Shown: piece after piece, positions 1 to 8,361 of the stretch
How the letters are laid out: each line of letters opens with the position of its first letter
How positions within the stretch are numbered: position 1 is the first letter of the stretch
NCBI GenBank assembly: GCA_021299875.1
Contig: JAJTEW010000004.1
Coordinates: 186,001 to 250,000 of the forward strand
Source of the DNA: Comamonadaceae bacterium
GTDB lineage: Bacteria > Pseudomonadota > Gammaproteobacteria > Burkholderiales > Burkholderiaceae_C
Direction of reading: 5' to 3'
DNA length: 64,000 nucleotides
Translations under genes and position numbers: made by a program
Notes under the pieces: model-generated
Database searches by the model: none
The model's input: only the letters and a program-made list of their open reading frames with translations
Told to the model about the DNA's origin: nothing

Positions 1-102
1 TGGTCAACCAAAAATGACTTCTCCACGCCTGCGCCATCCTCTGCAGACGCCCACATGGGCGCCTGCAAAAGACCATTCACCCCTTCGATAGAAAGACCTC
101 CC

Positions 103-1089
103 ATGACTTACCAAGCCCTGCAAATTCACAAAGATGATTCTGGTTACCGCTGCAGCCTGCAAACGCTCGATGACAGTGCCCTGCCCGAAGGCGATGTGAC
201 GGTGCAGGTGGACTATTCCACCCTCAACTACAAAGACGGCTTGGCCATCACTGGCAAAAGCCCGGTGGTGCGCAAATTTCCGCTCACGCCTGGCATTGAC
301 CTGTCGGGCACGGTGACCGAGAGCCAACACCCGCTGTTCAAATCGGGTGACCTGGTGGTGCTCAACGGCTGGGGCGTGGGCGAGAGCCACAGCGGCGGTC
401 TGGCGCAAAAAGCGCGCCTGAAAGGCGACTGGCTGGTGAAACTGCCAGCCACTTTCACACCCCGGCAGGCCATGGCCATTGGCACGGCAGGCTACACCGC
501 CATGCTGTGCGTGATGGCGCTGCAAAAGCACGGCATCACACCAGACAAGGGCGACATTTTGGTGACAGGCGCTGGCGGCGGCGTGGGCAGTGTGGCGATC
601 GCCTTGCTGACCCAGTTGGGTTATCGCGTGGTGGCCAGCACTGGCCGCTTGCAAGAAGCCGACTACCTGCGCCAGCTGGGCGCGGCTGATGTGATGGACC
701 GGGCCGAACTGTCGGCCCCCGGCAAACCGCTGGCCAAAGAGCGCTGGGCGGGCGTGGTCGACACCGTGGGCAGCCACACCCTGGCCAATGCCTGCGCCAG
801 CACGAAATACGGCGGCGTGGTCACCGCCTGCGGCCTGGCGCAAGGCATGGACTTCCCGTCGAGCGTGGCGCCCTTCATCTTGCGCGGCGTGACGCTGGCG
901 GGCATCGACAGCGTGATGGCCCCGCGTGCCGTGCGCGAAGCCGCTTGGGCGCGACTGGCCCAAGACCTGGACCCGGCGCAGCTGGAGCGCATGACGCGTG
1001 AAGTGGGCCTGACCGACGCCATCGGCTTGGGCGCAGAGATCCTGGCGGGGCAGGTGCGTGGACGGGTGGTGGTGAACGTCAACCGCTGA
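103..1089 (+). CDS. acuI: Acrylyl-CoA reductase (AcuI/YhdH-type) zinc-free MDR oxidoreductase
   Basis: 328 aa medium-chain reductase of the AcuI/YhdH family, which reduces acrylyl-CoA to propionyl-CoA with NADPH in the cytoplasm. The N-terminal GroES-like half carries the family signature '[10 protein letters not shown]' (about residue 44) and 'PGIDLSGTV'; the Rossmann half has '[12 protein letters not shown]' (about residue 155). No zinc-ligand cysteine cluster is seen, as expected for this family. The ATG at 103 is preceded by a GAAAG ribosome site at 91-95; an earlier in-frame ATG at 55 would add 16 residues unlike the family N-terminus. It converges on the molybdenum-hydroxylase operon. 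The family is certain, the exact acyl substrate inferred. Confidence 0.88.
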   Translation: MTYQALQIHKDDSGYRCSLQTLDDSALPEGDVTVQVDYSTLNYKDGLAITGKSPVVRKFPLTPGIDLSGTVTESQHPLFKSGDLVVLNGWGVGESHSGGLAQKARLKGDWLVKLPATFTPRQAMAIGTAGYTAMLCVMALQKHGITPDKGDILVTGAGGGVGSVAIALLTQLGYRVVASTGRLQEADYLRQLGAADVMDRAELSAPGKPLAKERWAGVVDTVGSHTLANACASTKYGGVVTACGLAQGMDFPSSVAPFILRGVTLAGIDSVMAPRAVREAAWARLAQDLDPAQLERMTREVGLTDAIGLGAEILAGQVRGRVVVNVNR

Positions 1090-1111
1090 GGGGCTCTTGA
1101 CCAAGAGCCCC
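1090..1111. terminator. Terminator-like hairpin between convergent genes
   Basis: A perfect inverted repeat with 10-base arms, GGGGCTCTTG (1090-1099) and CAAGAGCCCC (1102-1111), starts at the base after the acuI stop codon, in the 44-bp gap before the oppositely oriented coxL-like gene. There is no clear U-run on either strand, so it may act as a bidirectional RNA 3'-end structure rather than a classical intrinsic terminator. Confidence 0.45.
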
Positions 1112-1133
1112 CCCAGCGATCGCCAAGACGCGC

Positions 1134-3584
1134 TCAGGCCACCCGACCCAAGGCGCGCAGTACTTTCTCTGGCGTGATCGGCTGCGACCAGAGCGCCGCC
1201 TTGAACGGCGCCAAGGCATCGTTGATCGCATTCATGACCGCTGCAGGTGCCCCGGCCGTACCTGCTTCGCCTGCGCCTTTGGCCCCCAGCTGGCTGCTGC
1301 GCGTGGGTGTCTGCACATGCGCCACCTCGATGTCGGGCATTTCGCCGCTCATGGGCACCAGGTAATCGGCCATGTTGGCGTTGCGCATGAGGCCTTCCTC
1401 GTCGTACAGGCACTCCTCAAAAAGCGCGCCACCGATGCCCTGCACAATGGCGCCCCGAATCTGCTCGTCCACGAGTTTGGGGTTGAGAACGCGGCCGCAA
1501 TCCTCGACTGCCCAATGTTTGAGTAGCTTCACAAAGCCGGTGTCCGGGTCCACTTCAACATAAGAGGCCTGCACTCCGTTGGTGAAGATGAAGGGGTAGT
1601 CGCGCTGGGCATAGTGGCGCGTCACCATCAGCTCCGGCGTGAAGTCGTTGGGTAAAAGGTCTGAGCGGAAGTAGGCAATTCGGCCCAGTTCGGCAAAGTC
1701 CAGCACCGACTCCAGCGTCTGGGCGTCCACCACATGGCCACGGCGCACGGTCAATTCGGCCTCGCTGCGCTTGAGGATGACAGCGGCCAACTTGAGGATG
1801 TTGGCCCGCAATGCTTGAGAGGCCAGCAAAACTGCCTCACCGCCAACACCCGCACCGCGTGAAGCCCATGTGCCTCCGCCGTAGGGCGTCACGTCGGTGT
1901 CGCTCATGATGAGCCGCACTTTTTCAAGATCCACACCGACACCGTCCGCCGAAATTTGTCGGTAAATGCCGTCATTGCCCTGGCCCTGTTCACCCACGCT
2001 CACGCTCACGCTGATGGCACCCGAGGGGTCCAGACGGATGGTGCAGCCGTCCTGAGAAGCGATGCGCGCGCCCCCCACCCCGTAAAAAGCCGCACTCGGG
2101 TTGGTCAGCTCAATCAGCGTGGCAAAGCCAATGCCGCGGTAAATGCCTTGTTCACGCAGTTGGGCAATCTCCGCCTTGAGATGCGGGTAATCCATCATCT
2201 TCTCAATCTTGCTCAGGCAGGCCTCATGCGACAAAACTTCGAGCTTGATACCGCTCGCCCCGGTGGTGGGATAAGCGTTGTCGGGAATCACGTTCTTCTT
2301 GCGAAACTCCAGCGGGTCCATGCCGATGGCCCGCGCCGCCTGGTCGACCAGCCCTTCGGTCACGGCGCAGGCAATGGGGTGGCCCACCCCGCGGTACTGG
2401 CAAGTGGGCGTTTTGTTCTGAAACACCACGTCCAAGTGCGCCCGGTAGTTGGCGTGTTTGTAGGGGCCACCCACCAAATTGACCACTTGGTTGCCCTCGA
2501 TCGCGCTGGTGCGCGGGAACATGGAATACGGACCAATGCCCGTCAGGTCGTACATCTCGAAAGCCAAAATTTCTCCGCTCTTGTTGGCGGCAATGCGGGC
2601 CGTGACGCGGTGGTGACGGGCATGGATGTCGCTGGTGAAGCTTTCCATGCGATCGGCCACAAACTTGACCGGACGTCGGCACATCATCGACAAGGCCACC
2701 GTGGCAAAGTCATCCGGATAGGCATGCACCTTGATGCCGAACGAGCCGCCCACGTCCTTGCAAATCACCCGCACGGCGTGTTCAGGCAAGTCAAACTGCC
2801 TGGCGTACAGGTCCTGCATCATGTGCGGGGCCTGAAAAGAGTGGTAAACGGTCAGTTTCTGATCGGCCACATTCCAGTCGGCAATCTGGCAACGGGGCTC
2901 CAAGGTGACGCCCGTGTGTCGCCCGAATTCAAAGGTGGTCTCGACCATCGCATCGGCCTTGGCAAAAGCCTCGTCAACCTGACCCACATTCAGCTTGCGG
3001 GTGAAGCACAGGTTGTCACCCAACTCGGGATGGATGAGGGGTGTCGCAGGGTCCAGAGCGGTCTCCATGTCCACCACGGCTGGCAATTGTTCGATCTCGA
3101 CGTGGATCAGCTGCAGCGCGTCCTCGGCCTGCTCGCGCGTCTCTGCAACGATGGCCACCACCGGCTCACCCTGCCAGCAGGCACGGTCCAGGGCCAAGGG
3201 GTACTGCGGTGCCGATTTCATGCCCGCGAGATGGCCCAAAACCGCCACCCATGGCTTGCATATTTTGGCCAGGTCATGGCCGTCGGCGACCAAAATCACC
3301 CCGGGCATGCTGCGCGCAGCAGTGGCGTCAATGTGGGTGATCTTGCAATGCGCGACGGGGCTGCGCCAGTACACGACATGGGCCATGCGGGGCATTTCAA
3401 TGTCGTCGATGTAGGTGCCCTGGCCTTGGACCAATTTGCGGGCACTGGGGCGTTCAATGCTTTGGCCAATGTAGCGGGGGTCCTCGGTCAATGCATGCAA
3501 AGGCTTTTCTTCATGGTTGACCTTGGGGGTGTCCTGCACTTCGGGCCCCGCTTGTCCCGACATGTTCTGTGTGGTGGTGTTCAT
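1134..3584 (-). CDS. Molybdopterin-binding subunit of a xanthine dehydrogenase/CoxL-family hydroxylase
   Basis: 816 aa large subunit that binds the Mo-molybdopterin cytosine dinucleotide cofactor of a three-subunit molybdenum hydroxylase. The active-site loop near residue 397 reads 'QYRGVGHP', the xanthine-dehydrogenase/form-II style; the form-I CO dehydrogenase signature AYxCSFR is absent. Near residue 770 'KGAGEAGTAGAP' contains the family's catalytic Glu. An N-terminal extension of about 30 polar residues precedes the first conserved block. The ATG at 3584 overlaps the stop of the iron-sulphur subunit by 4 bp (ATGA), indicating translational coupling. Last gene of a four-gene operon G-M-S-L. 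Substrate unknown: probably an aromatic or N-heterocyclic compound or an aldehyde rather than CO. Confidence 0.9.
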   Translation of the reverse strand: MNTTTQNMSGQAGPEVQDTPKVNHEEKPLHALTEDPRYIGQSIERPSARKLVQGQGTYIDDIEMPRMAHVVYWRSPVAHCKITHIDATAARSMPGVILVADGHDLAKICKPWVAVLGHLAGMKSAPQYPLALDRACWQGEPVVAIVAETREQAEDALQLIHVEIEQLPAVVDMETALDPATPLIHPELGDNLCFTRKLNVGQVDEAFAKADAMVETTFEFGRHTGVTLEPRCQIADWNVADQKLTVYHSFQAPHMMQDLYARQFDLPEHAVRVICKDVGGSFGIKVHAYPDDFATVALSMMCRRPVKFVADRMESFTSDIHARHHRVTARIAANKSGEILAFEMYDLTGIGPYSMFPRTSAIEGNQVVNLVGGPYKHANYRAHLDVVFQNKTPTCQYRGVGHPIACAVTEGLVDQAARAIGMDPLEFRKKNVIPDNAYPTTGASGIKLEVLSHEACLSKIEKMMDYPHLKAEIAQLREQGIYRGIGFATLIELTNPSAAFYGVGGARIASQDGCTIRLDPSGAISVSVSVGEQGQGNDGIYRQISADGVGVDLEKVRLIMSDTDVTPYGGGTWASRGAGVGGEAVLLASQALRANILKLAAVILKRSEAELTVRRGHVVDAQTLESVLDFAELGRIAYFRSDLLPNDFTPELMVTRHYAQRDYPFIFTNGVQASYVEVDPDTGFVKLLKHWAVEDCGRVLNPKLVDEQIRGAIVQGIGGALFEECLYDEEGLMRNANMADYLVPMSGEMPDIEVAHVQTPTRSSQLGAKGAGEAGTAGAPAAVMNAINDALAPFKAALWSQPITPEKVLRALGRVA

Positions 3585-4093
3585 GCGCTCACCTTATCGG
3601 ATGGACGGCTGGACGCGTTCTTGGCGCGCTCGGCCAGGGTTTCGCAAATGGCATCGACTATGGCGTGGTAGCCGGTGCAGCGGCAATAGTTGCCACTCAT
3701 CCACTCACGCACCTCCTCACGGGTCGCATCGGGTTTGGCCTCCAGCAACTCCTTGGCCGCCATCACCATGCCCGGCGTGCAAAACCCGCACTGCAAAGCG
3801 TTGTTCCTGACAAAAGCGTCTTGCAAGTCACGCACATCGCCATCGTCACTGAGGCCTTCGATCGTGCGGACCTTGCCGCCTTGAGCTTGAACGGCCAGTG
3901 TCAGGCAACCGCGCACAATGCGCCCATTCACCTCGACGGTGCATGCGCCACAAACACCGTGTTCGCAACCCAGGTGTGAGCCTTTGAGGCCCAATTCGTT
4001 TCGGATGAAATCCACCAAATGCTGGCGTGGTGCCACGCTGCGCACTTGCGGTTGACCGTTGACTTCTAGGTGAAGTGTTTGAAGAGATGCCAT
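3581..4093 (-). CDS. [2Fe-2S] subunit (CoxS-like) of the molybdenum hydroxylase
   Basis: 170 aa small subunit that relays electrons from the Mo site to FAD. Two [2Fe-2S] domains are visible. The plant-ferredoxin-like one has C43, C48, C51 ('CEHGVCGAC') and C63; the all-helical one has C102 and C105 ('CGFCTPGM') plus C137 and C139 ('CRCTGY'). All eight ligands are present, so the subunit should be functional. It sits between the FAD and Mo subunit genes and overlaps the latter by 4 bp. Length matches the family. Confidence 0.95.
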   Translation of the reverse strand: MASLQTLHLEVNGQPQVRSVAPRQHLVDFIRNELGLKGSHLGCEHGVCGACTVEVNGRIVRGCLTLAVQAQGGKVRTIEGLSDDGDVRDLQDAFVRNNALQCGFCTPGMVMAAKELLEAKPDATREEVREWMSGNYCRCTGYHAIVDAICETLAERAKNASSRPSDKVSA

Positions 4094-4112
4094 GAGTTTC
4101 TCCCGGAATAAT

Positions 4113-4988
4113 TCAGGCAGCGATCGCGCTGCGGCTGGCGTGTGCAGCCGATAGCAAACGGCGCGCCAGTACGGTGGCCAAATGCCGCTTGGTTTCGGGG
4201 CTGTGGGTCAGGTCTGGGAGGGGATCGAGCTCAGCCTTGAGTGAAGCCACCGCAATTTCCACCGTGGCCAAATCCAGCGTCTTGCCCACCAGCAGGGCTT
4301 CGGTTCGGCGTGCACGCCAAGGAATCGCACCAATGCCCAGGAATGCCAGATTCACACGCTGGGCCACCTTGCCCGTGAAGCTGGCAGCCACAGCCAGACC
4401 GGCCACCGCGTAATCGCCATGGCGCCTTGCCAATTCATCGAAAGCAAACCAATCCGCCTGGCTTGCCAGTGGCACATCGGCCCCCACGACGACTTCATCG
4501 GGCGCGAGTGCGGTCGTGTACAGGTCCATGAAAAAATCAGTGGCCGAAATTTTGCGATGGCCGCTGGGGCTTTGCAGGTGAATCTGGCCATCCATGGCGC
4601 AAAGGCAACATGGCCATTCCGCGGCAGGGTCCCCATAGGCAATCGAGCCCCCCCAGGTGCCCGAGTTGCGAATTGCTCGATGGGCGATGTGGGGTGCTGC
4701 CATCGCCAGCATCGGGGCATGCTGGCTGACCAGGGCGCTGTTTTCAATTTCAGTGTGGGTGGTCAGCGCGCCAATGTAGAGTCGATCGCCCTCTTGGCGA
4801 AGGCCCCGCAACTCATCGAGTCCGGTGATGTCAATCACCAGTTGCGGTTCGGACAAGCGCATGTTCAGCGTGGCCAACAAGGTCTGTCCACCCGCCAACA
4901 TTCGGGCCTCATCCCCGTGGGTTTGAAGCAACTCGAAAAGCTCGGCCATGGTGCCGGGCTTGACGTAATCAAATGCAGCTGATTTCAC
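4113..4988 (-). CDS. FAD-binding subunit (CoxM-like) of the molybdenum hydroxylase
   Basis: 291 aa medium subunit carrying FAD. 'LAGGQTLLATLNMRL' (near residue 35) and 'RNSGTWGGSIAYGDPAAEWP' (near residue 105) are the two flavin-pyrophosphate motifs of this family. I chose the GTG at 4988 because the protein then begins 'VKSAAFDYVKPGT', the family N-terminus, and GGAAGA lies just upstream. The longer frame to 5114 would run into the coxG-like gene and adds unrelated residues. The gap to the [2Fe-2S] gene is 19 bp. Confidence 0.9.
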   Translation of the reverse strand: MKSAAFDYVKPGTMAELFELLQTHGDEARMLAGGQTLLATLNMRLSEPQLVIDITGLDELRGLRQEGDRLYIGALTTHTEIENSALVSQHAPMLAMAAPHIAHRAIRNSGTWGGSIAYGDPAAEWPCCLCAMDGQIHLQSPSGHRKISATDFFMDLYTTALAPDEVVVGADVPLASQADWFAFDELARRHGDYAVAGLAVAASFTGKVAQRVNLAFLGIGAIPWRARRTEALLVGKTLDLATVEIAVASLKAELDPLPDLTHSPETKRHLATVLARRLLSAAHASRSAIAA

Positions 4989-5038
4989 GGTTGATCTTCC
5001 AGTTTTTGTGTTCAATATCGGCCCAACAAGGCCCCACC

Positions 5039-5707
5039 TCAGAGCTGGGCGCCGAGCCACACGCCAACGGCTGTGGCCAATACCCCCAAGGCAAACCATT
5101 TCACACGCAGCCATTCCGTGTCGTCTGGCAATGGGCGGGTGGGCGGCTGAGCCACCGTCACCGCTGCCAGCGTCGAATCTGCGCTTCGTGTCTGGGCAGC
5201 CCGTGTGTTCTCCTGGGCCGCTCCAGGCGTCTGAGACTCTGTCGATGGCTTGTCGGCATCCGGTTGGGTTGGCGCCAGGTGTGACTGGAAAGCATTGAAA
5301 AACTGATCCGCCATCTGCTTGGCGGCCCCGTCAATCATGCGCCCCCCCACCAAACCCAGCTTGCCAGCCACCGAGGCCTGAACGGTGTAATGCAAACGTG
5401 TGTTCTCGCCCTCATCGCTGAGTTCGACTTGCGAGCGACCACGGGCCATTCCGGCTGCACCGCCCGACCCTTCGAACGTCATGGCGCATCTTTCAGCGTC
5501 GATCACGTCGCTCATCCAAATTCGACCGCTGAACTTGGCACGAACCGGCCCCACCTTGACCATCATGCGAGCGGTCTTTTCAAGGGGTCCGACCTGCTCC
5601 ACCGCCTCGCAGCCGGGAATACAAGCCGTCAAGACAACTGGGTCATTCAGCGCCATCCAAACACGCGTTCGATCCGCGTTAATTACAACGTCACCTGTCA
5701 ATTCCAT
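5039..5707 (-). CDS. CoxG-like SRPBCC protein with C-terminal membrane anchor
   Basis: 222 aa. Residues 1-145 form a START/SRPBCC (CoxG, DUF1857-like) domain beginning 'MELTGDVVINADRTRVW' and including 'IPGCEAVE'. A low-complexity linker rich in Ala, Pro, Thr and Gln follows, then one membrane helix at about 200-220 ('FALGVLATAVGVWLGAQL'). In carbon monoxide dehydrogenase systems CoxG recruits the enzyme to the inner membrane, so the same job is likely here. First gene of the operon; the upstream promoter and near-palindrome are listed separately. Confidence 0.88.
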   Translation of the reverse strand: MELTGDVVINADRTRVWMALNDPVVLTACIPGCEAVEQVGPLEKTARMMVKVGPVRAKFSGRIWMSDVIDAERCAMTFEGSGGAAGMARGRSQVELSDEGENTRLHYTVQASVAGKLGLVGGRMIDGAAKQMADQFFNAFQSHLAPTQPDADKPSTESQTPGAAQENTRAAQTRSADSTLAAVTVAQPPTRPLPDDTEWLRVKWFALGVLATAVGVWLGAQL

Positions 5708-5760
5708 GAGGGCATCTTTGGGGTTTTCACGGGGTTGCTTTGTTTACCATGCGTTCAATA

Positions 5761-5789
5761 ATCCTATTCCAAATTGACCATACGGTAAA
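5761..5789 (-). promoter_or_regulatory. Predicted sigma-70 promoter of the molybdenum-hydroxylase operon
   Basis: On the minus strand TTTACC (5789-5784, -35) and TAGGAT (5766-5761, -10) are separated by exactly 17 bp. Each hexamer matches consensus at 4 of 6 positions, and the -10 lies about 54 bp upstream of the coxG-like ATG at 5707. The -35 box is inside the near-palindrome at 5774-5789, so a repressor bound there would block the polymerase. Prediction only. Confidence 0.4.
5774..5789. promoter_or_regulatory. Inverted-repeat operator candidate for the TetR-type regulator
   Basis: TTGACCATACGGTAAA agrees with its own reverse complement at 12 of 16 positions, with the half-site ACC....GGT that many TetR-family operators show. 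It ends 4 bp before the ATG of the tetR-like gene and covers the predicted -35 of the divergent operon. It is therefore placed to control both directions. A weaker related half-site, TTTACCATGCG, lies at 5741-5751. Confidence 0.5.
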
Positions 5790-5793
5790 TAGC

Positions 5794-6546
5794 ATGCCCA
5801 TACAGACAAACCCTGAGCGGGCGCTTGCCTCCGCTGCGGGGTTAGCGTCCAAGCCTCCCCGAATGCGGCGGCGGTTGTGTGTTGCCGAGCGTGAACGACA
5901 AATTTTGGACGGGGCCATTGGGTTTTTTGCACAAAACGGATTCGGTGCTCAGCTGCGGGATTTGGGCCGCAGCATCGGGGTCACCCATGCTCTTTTTTAC
6001 CATTACTTTCCCACCAAACAAGCCTTGATCGACCGGGTTTACCTGGAAGTTTTTGAAGGCCGCTGGAACCCCGATTGGGAAGCATTGCTGGATGACCCCG
6101 AAAAAACGCCCGAAGAAAAACTCACCGGCTTTTACGACGATTACATCAATTCAGCGCTGAACCGCGAGTTCACCCGGATCCTGGTTTTTTCGGGCCTTTC
6201 CGATCACGCCATCACCGACCGGTTCTTTTCGCTTCTTCGCCAGCGACTGTTCCCACGCCTGATTCGAGAAACAAGGCGCTTTCGCGGCGTGACCAGTCGC
6301 GCCAAAGCCAGCGAACGAGAGTTGGAACTGCTGATGGGCTTGCATGGTGGCTTTTTTTACATCGCCATGCGGCGCTGGATTTACGGCCAAGGTGTGGCCA
6401 ACGATCAAGCCCCCGAACGTTTCGGCCATTCACTGGTCCATGACCGCGTGCTGGGCTATTTGATCGCCAGTCAGACATTGTTCAGCCAAGCCCCGACTTC
6501 GGCAGCGCCTCAGACCCGAAGCGGCACAAGAAAACGCAAGCCATGA
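5794..6546 (+). CDS. TetR/AcrR-family transcriptional regulator
   Basis: 250 aa. After a 20-residue basic lead, the DNA-binding domain spans about residues 33-80 with the helix-turn-helix at 52-72 ('QLRDLGRSIGVTHALFYHYF') followed by 'PTKQALIDRVY'. The remainder is an alpha-helical ligand domain without a recognisable specific family. The ATG at 5794 is preferred; an in-frame ATG at 5740 would run through the operator. It is transcribed away from the molybdenum-hydroxylase operon and toward the TRAP genes. It probably senses a substrate or product of that pathway and represses one or both units. Confidence 0.85.
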   Translation: MPIQTNPERALASAAGLASKPPRMRRRLCVAERERQILDGAIGFFAQNGFGAQLRDLGRSIGVTHALFYHYFPTKQALIDRVYLEVFEGRWNPDWEALLDDPEKTPEEKLTGFYDDYINSALNREFTRILVFSGLSDHAITDRFFSLLRQRLFPRLIRETRRFRGVTSRAKASERELELLMGLHGGFFYIAMRRWIYGQGVANDQAPERFGHSLVHDRVLGYLIASQTLFSQAPTSAAPQTRSGTRKRKP

Positions 6547-6632
6547 AAAAATTTTCACCCCGCTGCAGCCGACCGGTTGCGGCAATTACAGCGCGGCAAT
6601 GGACTGCCGCAATTCAACCAAAAGGAGAACGC

Positions 6633-7703
6633 ATGAAACTCAACAAGTTGGCCCTTTCTGGGTTGATCGCGCTCGGTTGCGCAACTGCTGCCAGCAATGC
6701 AGTCGCCCAACAGCGCATCAACGTCAACATCGGTGCGAGCCACCCGACCACCAACATCTGGGCCTACGCCATGAAAGAGGTGTTCCAGCCCGAAGTGGAC
6801 CGGCTGCTCAAAGAAGGCGGCGGCAAGTTTGAAGTGCGTTGGCGTGAAAATTACGGCGGAACGCTTTACAAATTTTCAGAAACACGCGCGGCCGTCAAGG
6901 ACGGCATTGTGGACGTGGGCATGGTGGGCACTGTCTGGGAAAACTCGGCCATGCCTTTGCAAAACGTCACCTACTTCACACCCTTTGCCACCACCAACCA
7001 CGAAATGCTGATCAGCATTTTCGACAAGCTCAACGACACGCACCCCGCCCTCAAGGCCAGCTGGACCGCGCAGAACATGGTGCCCCTGTCGTCGCTCATC
7101 ACCGACACCTATGACATTTACGCGAACTTTCCTGTGACCAACATGGCCGCGTTGCAAAACAAGAAAATCCACGCACCGGGCACATCGGCCAACTGGATGC
7201 GCGACACCGGTGCCACGCCCGTTGAAGGCGCCTTGACCACTTACTACACCAACATTCAGACGGGTGTGACCCAAGGCGCCCTGAGTTTTGCCAGCGGCAT
7301 CGGTCCGGCCCGTGTCTACGAAGTGGCCAAGTATTTGACACGCGTGGATGTGGGTGCCATGTACTTCGGCAGCGTTGCGGCCAACAAAAGCTTCTTCGAC
7401 AAATTGCCCAAAGAAGTTCAGGAAGCCTTCGTCAAGGCGGGCAAGTCCGCATCGGTCGCCCACGGCAAACATGTCACCACCTCCGCTGTGAAGGCCATGG
7501 AAACCATGCGCGCCGCCGGCCTTCAGGTGAGCGATCTGCCCGCCGCTGAGCGTGCCAAATGGATCAACGGCCTGCCTGACATCGTCACGCCATGGCTGCA
7601 GACCACGGGCGATGCGGGCAAGTCCGTGCTTCGCGCTTACTTTGACGAATTGCGCGCTCGCGGTGTGAAGCCTCTGCGCGACTGGGACAAAGCGGCCCGC
7701 TGA
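6633..7703 (+). CDS. TRAP transporter periplasmic solute-binding protein (DctP-type)
   Basis: 356 aa. A Sec signal peptide is clear, with likely cleavage after 'SNAVA' (residue 25), preceded by AAAGGAG at 6621-6627. The DctP fold is visible in 'GGTLYKFSETRAAVKDGIVDVG' and the segment after it. Where DctP proteins usually carry the carboxylate-binding Arg (R147 of SiaP, in 'LKLRVP'), this protein reads 'KKIHAPG' with His180. It may therefore bind a substrate without the usual carboxylate salt bridge. First structural gene of the TRAP set, with a strong hairpin between it and the small permease gene. Confidence 0.88.
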   Translation: MKLNKLALSGLIALGCATAASNAVAQQRINVNIGASHPTTNIWAYAMKEVFQPEVDRLLKEGGGKFEVRWRENYGGTLYKFSETRAAVKDGIVDVGMVGTVWENSAMPLQNVTYFTPFATTNHEMLISIFDKLNDTHPALKASWTAQNMVPLSSLITDTYDIYANFPVTNMAALQNKKIHAPGTSANWMRDTGATPVEGALTTYYTNIQTGVTQGALSFASGIGPARVYEVAKYLTRVDVGAMYFGSVAANKSFFDKLPKEVQEAFVKAGKSASVAHGKHVTTSAVKAMETMRAAGLQVSDLPAAERAKWINGLPDIVTPWLQTTGDAGKSVLRAYFDELRARGVKPLRDWDKAAR

Positions 7704-7727
7704 TCGCCGCCCTTTGACCGCGTTGAT

Positions 7728-7765
7728 GGCTGCAGGGCCCGCCGCCCATGGCGGGCCCTGCAGCC
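7728..7765 (+). terminator. Strong intergenic hairpin between binding-protein and permease genes
   Basis: A perfect 16-bp stem, GGCTGCAGGGCCCGCC (7728-7743) and GGCGGGCCCTGCAGCC (7750-7765), with a 6-nt loop, starts 25 bp after the dctP-like stop. There is no U-run, so partial termination or, more likely, 3'-end protection of the abundant binding-protein message is expected. This arrangement is common between binding-protein and membrane-component genes. Confidence 0.55.
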
Positions 7766-7794
7766 CATTTGCTCATCCACACGAGGAGCCCATC

Positions 7795-8361
7795 TTGCAT
7801 GCCGATCCCCAAACAGAAACACCTGCCACACCACGGCACCCCTTGGAATTTCCAGCCAATGTCCTGGCATCTGTTGGCACGGTCTGGATTTTCCTGATCA
7901 TGGCGCTGGTGGTCGCCGATGTGATCGGTCGTGATTTTTTGGATCGCCCCATCACCGGGGTGGCTGAGTTCTCCTCTCGTTCGGTCGGCGCCATTGTTTT
8001 TCTTCAACTGGCCGCTGCCGTTTGCAGCAACCGGATGACGCGCAGTGATTTTTTGCTCAACCTCATCGGCAAGCGTTCGGCCAAAGGTGTTGTGGCACTG
8101 AATGTCTTCAATGCCCTGGTGGGTGCCGGCTTGTTTGCGGCCTTGGCCTGGATTGGTGGGTCTGAATTCAGCAACGCCTGGACCAGCAACGAGTTCTATG
8201 GCGTTCAGGGCGTCTACAGCGTTCCGGCCTGGCCCTTCCGTGGTCTGCTGGTTGCGGGTTCTGCAGTCGGTGCCTTGTGCTATGTGATGAGCATCCCCGG
8301 CCTCTTGAAACAACCAGAATCGACAGGGCCTGCTGACGATCCTTTGGGAGGTGGCGTATGA
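7795..8361 (+). CDS. TRAP transporter small permease (DctQ-type)
   Basis: 188 aa, four predicted membrane helices, for example 'VGTVWIFLIMALVVADVIG' and 'ALVGAGLFAALAWIGG'. DctQ proteins pair with DctM to move solute using a sodium gradient. I chose TTG at 7795 because GAGGAG (7783-7788) is 6 bp upstream and no ATG lies in frame before the first helix. The stop overlaps the dctM-like start by 4 bp (ATGA). Confidence 0.85.
   Translation: MHADPQTETPATPRHPLEFPANVLASVGTVWIFLIMALVVADVIGRDFLDRPITGVAEFSSRSVGAIVFLQLAAAVCSNRMTRSDFLLNLIGKRSAKGVVALNVFNALVGAGLFAALAWIGGSEFSNAWTSNEFYGVQGVYSVPAWPFRGLLVAGSAVGALCYVMSIPGLLKQPESTGPADDPLGGGV

Noticed and set aside
1134..3584. Carbon monoxide dehydrogenase identity for the CoxL-like protein
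   Set aside because: The form-I active-site signature AYxCSFR is absent; 'QYRGVGHP' fits the broader xanthine-dehydrogenase family.
4..3671. Long open frames opposite acuI and coxL (469 and 571 aa)
   Set aside because: They are antisense to genes with clear family motifs, have no recognisable domain, and show the His/Arg/Gln-rich composition of GC-rich shadow frames.
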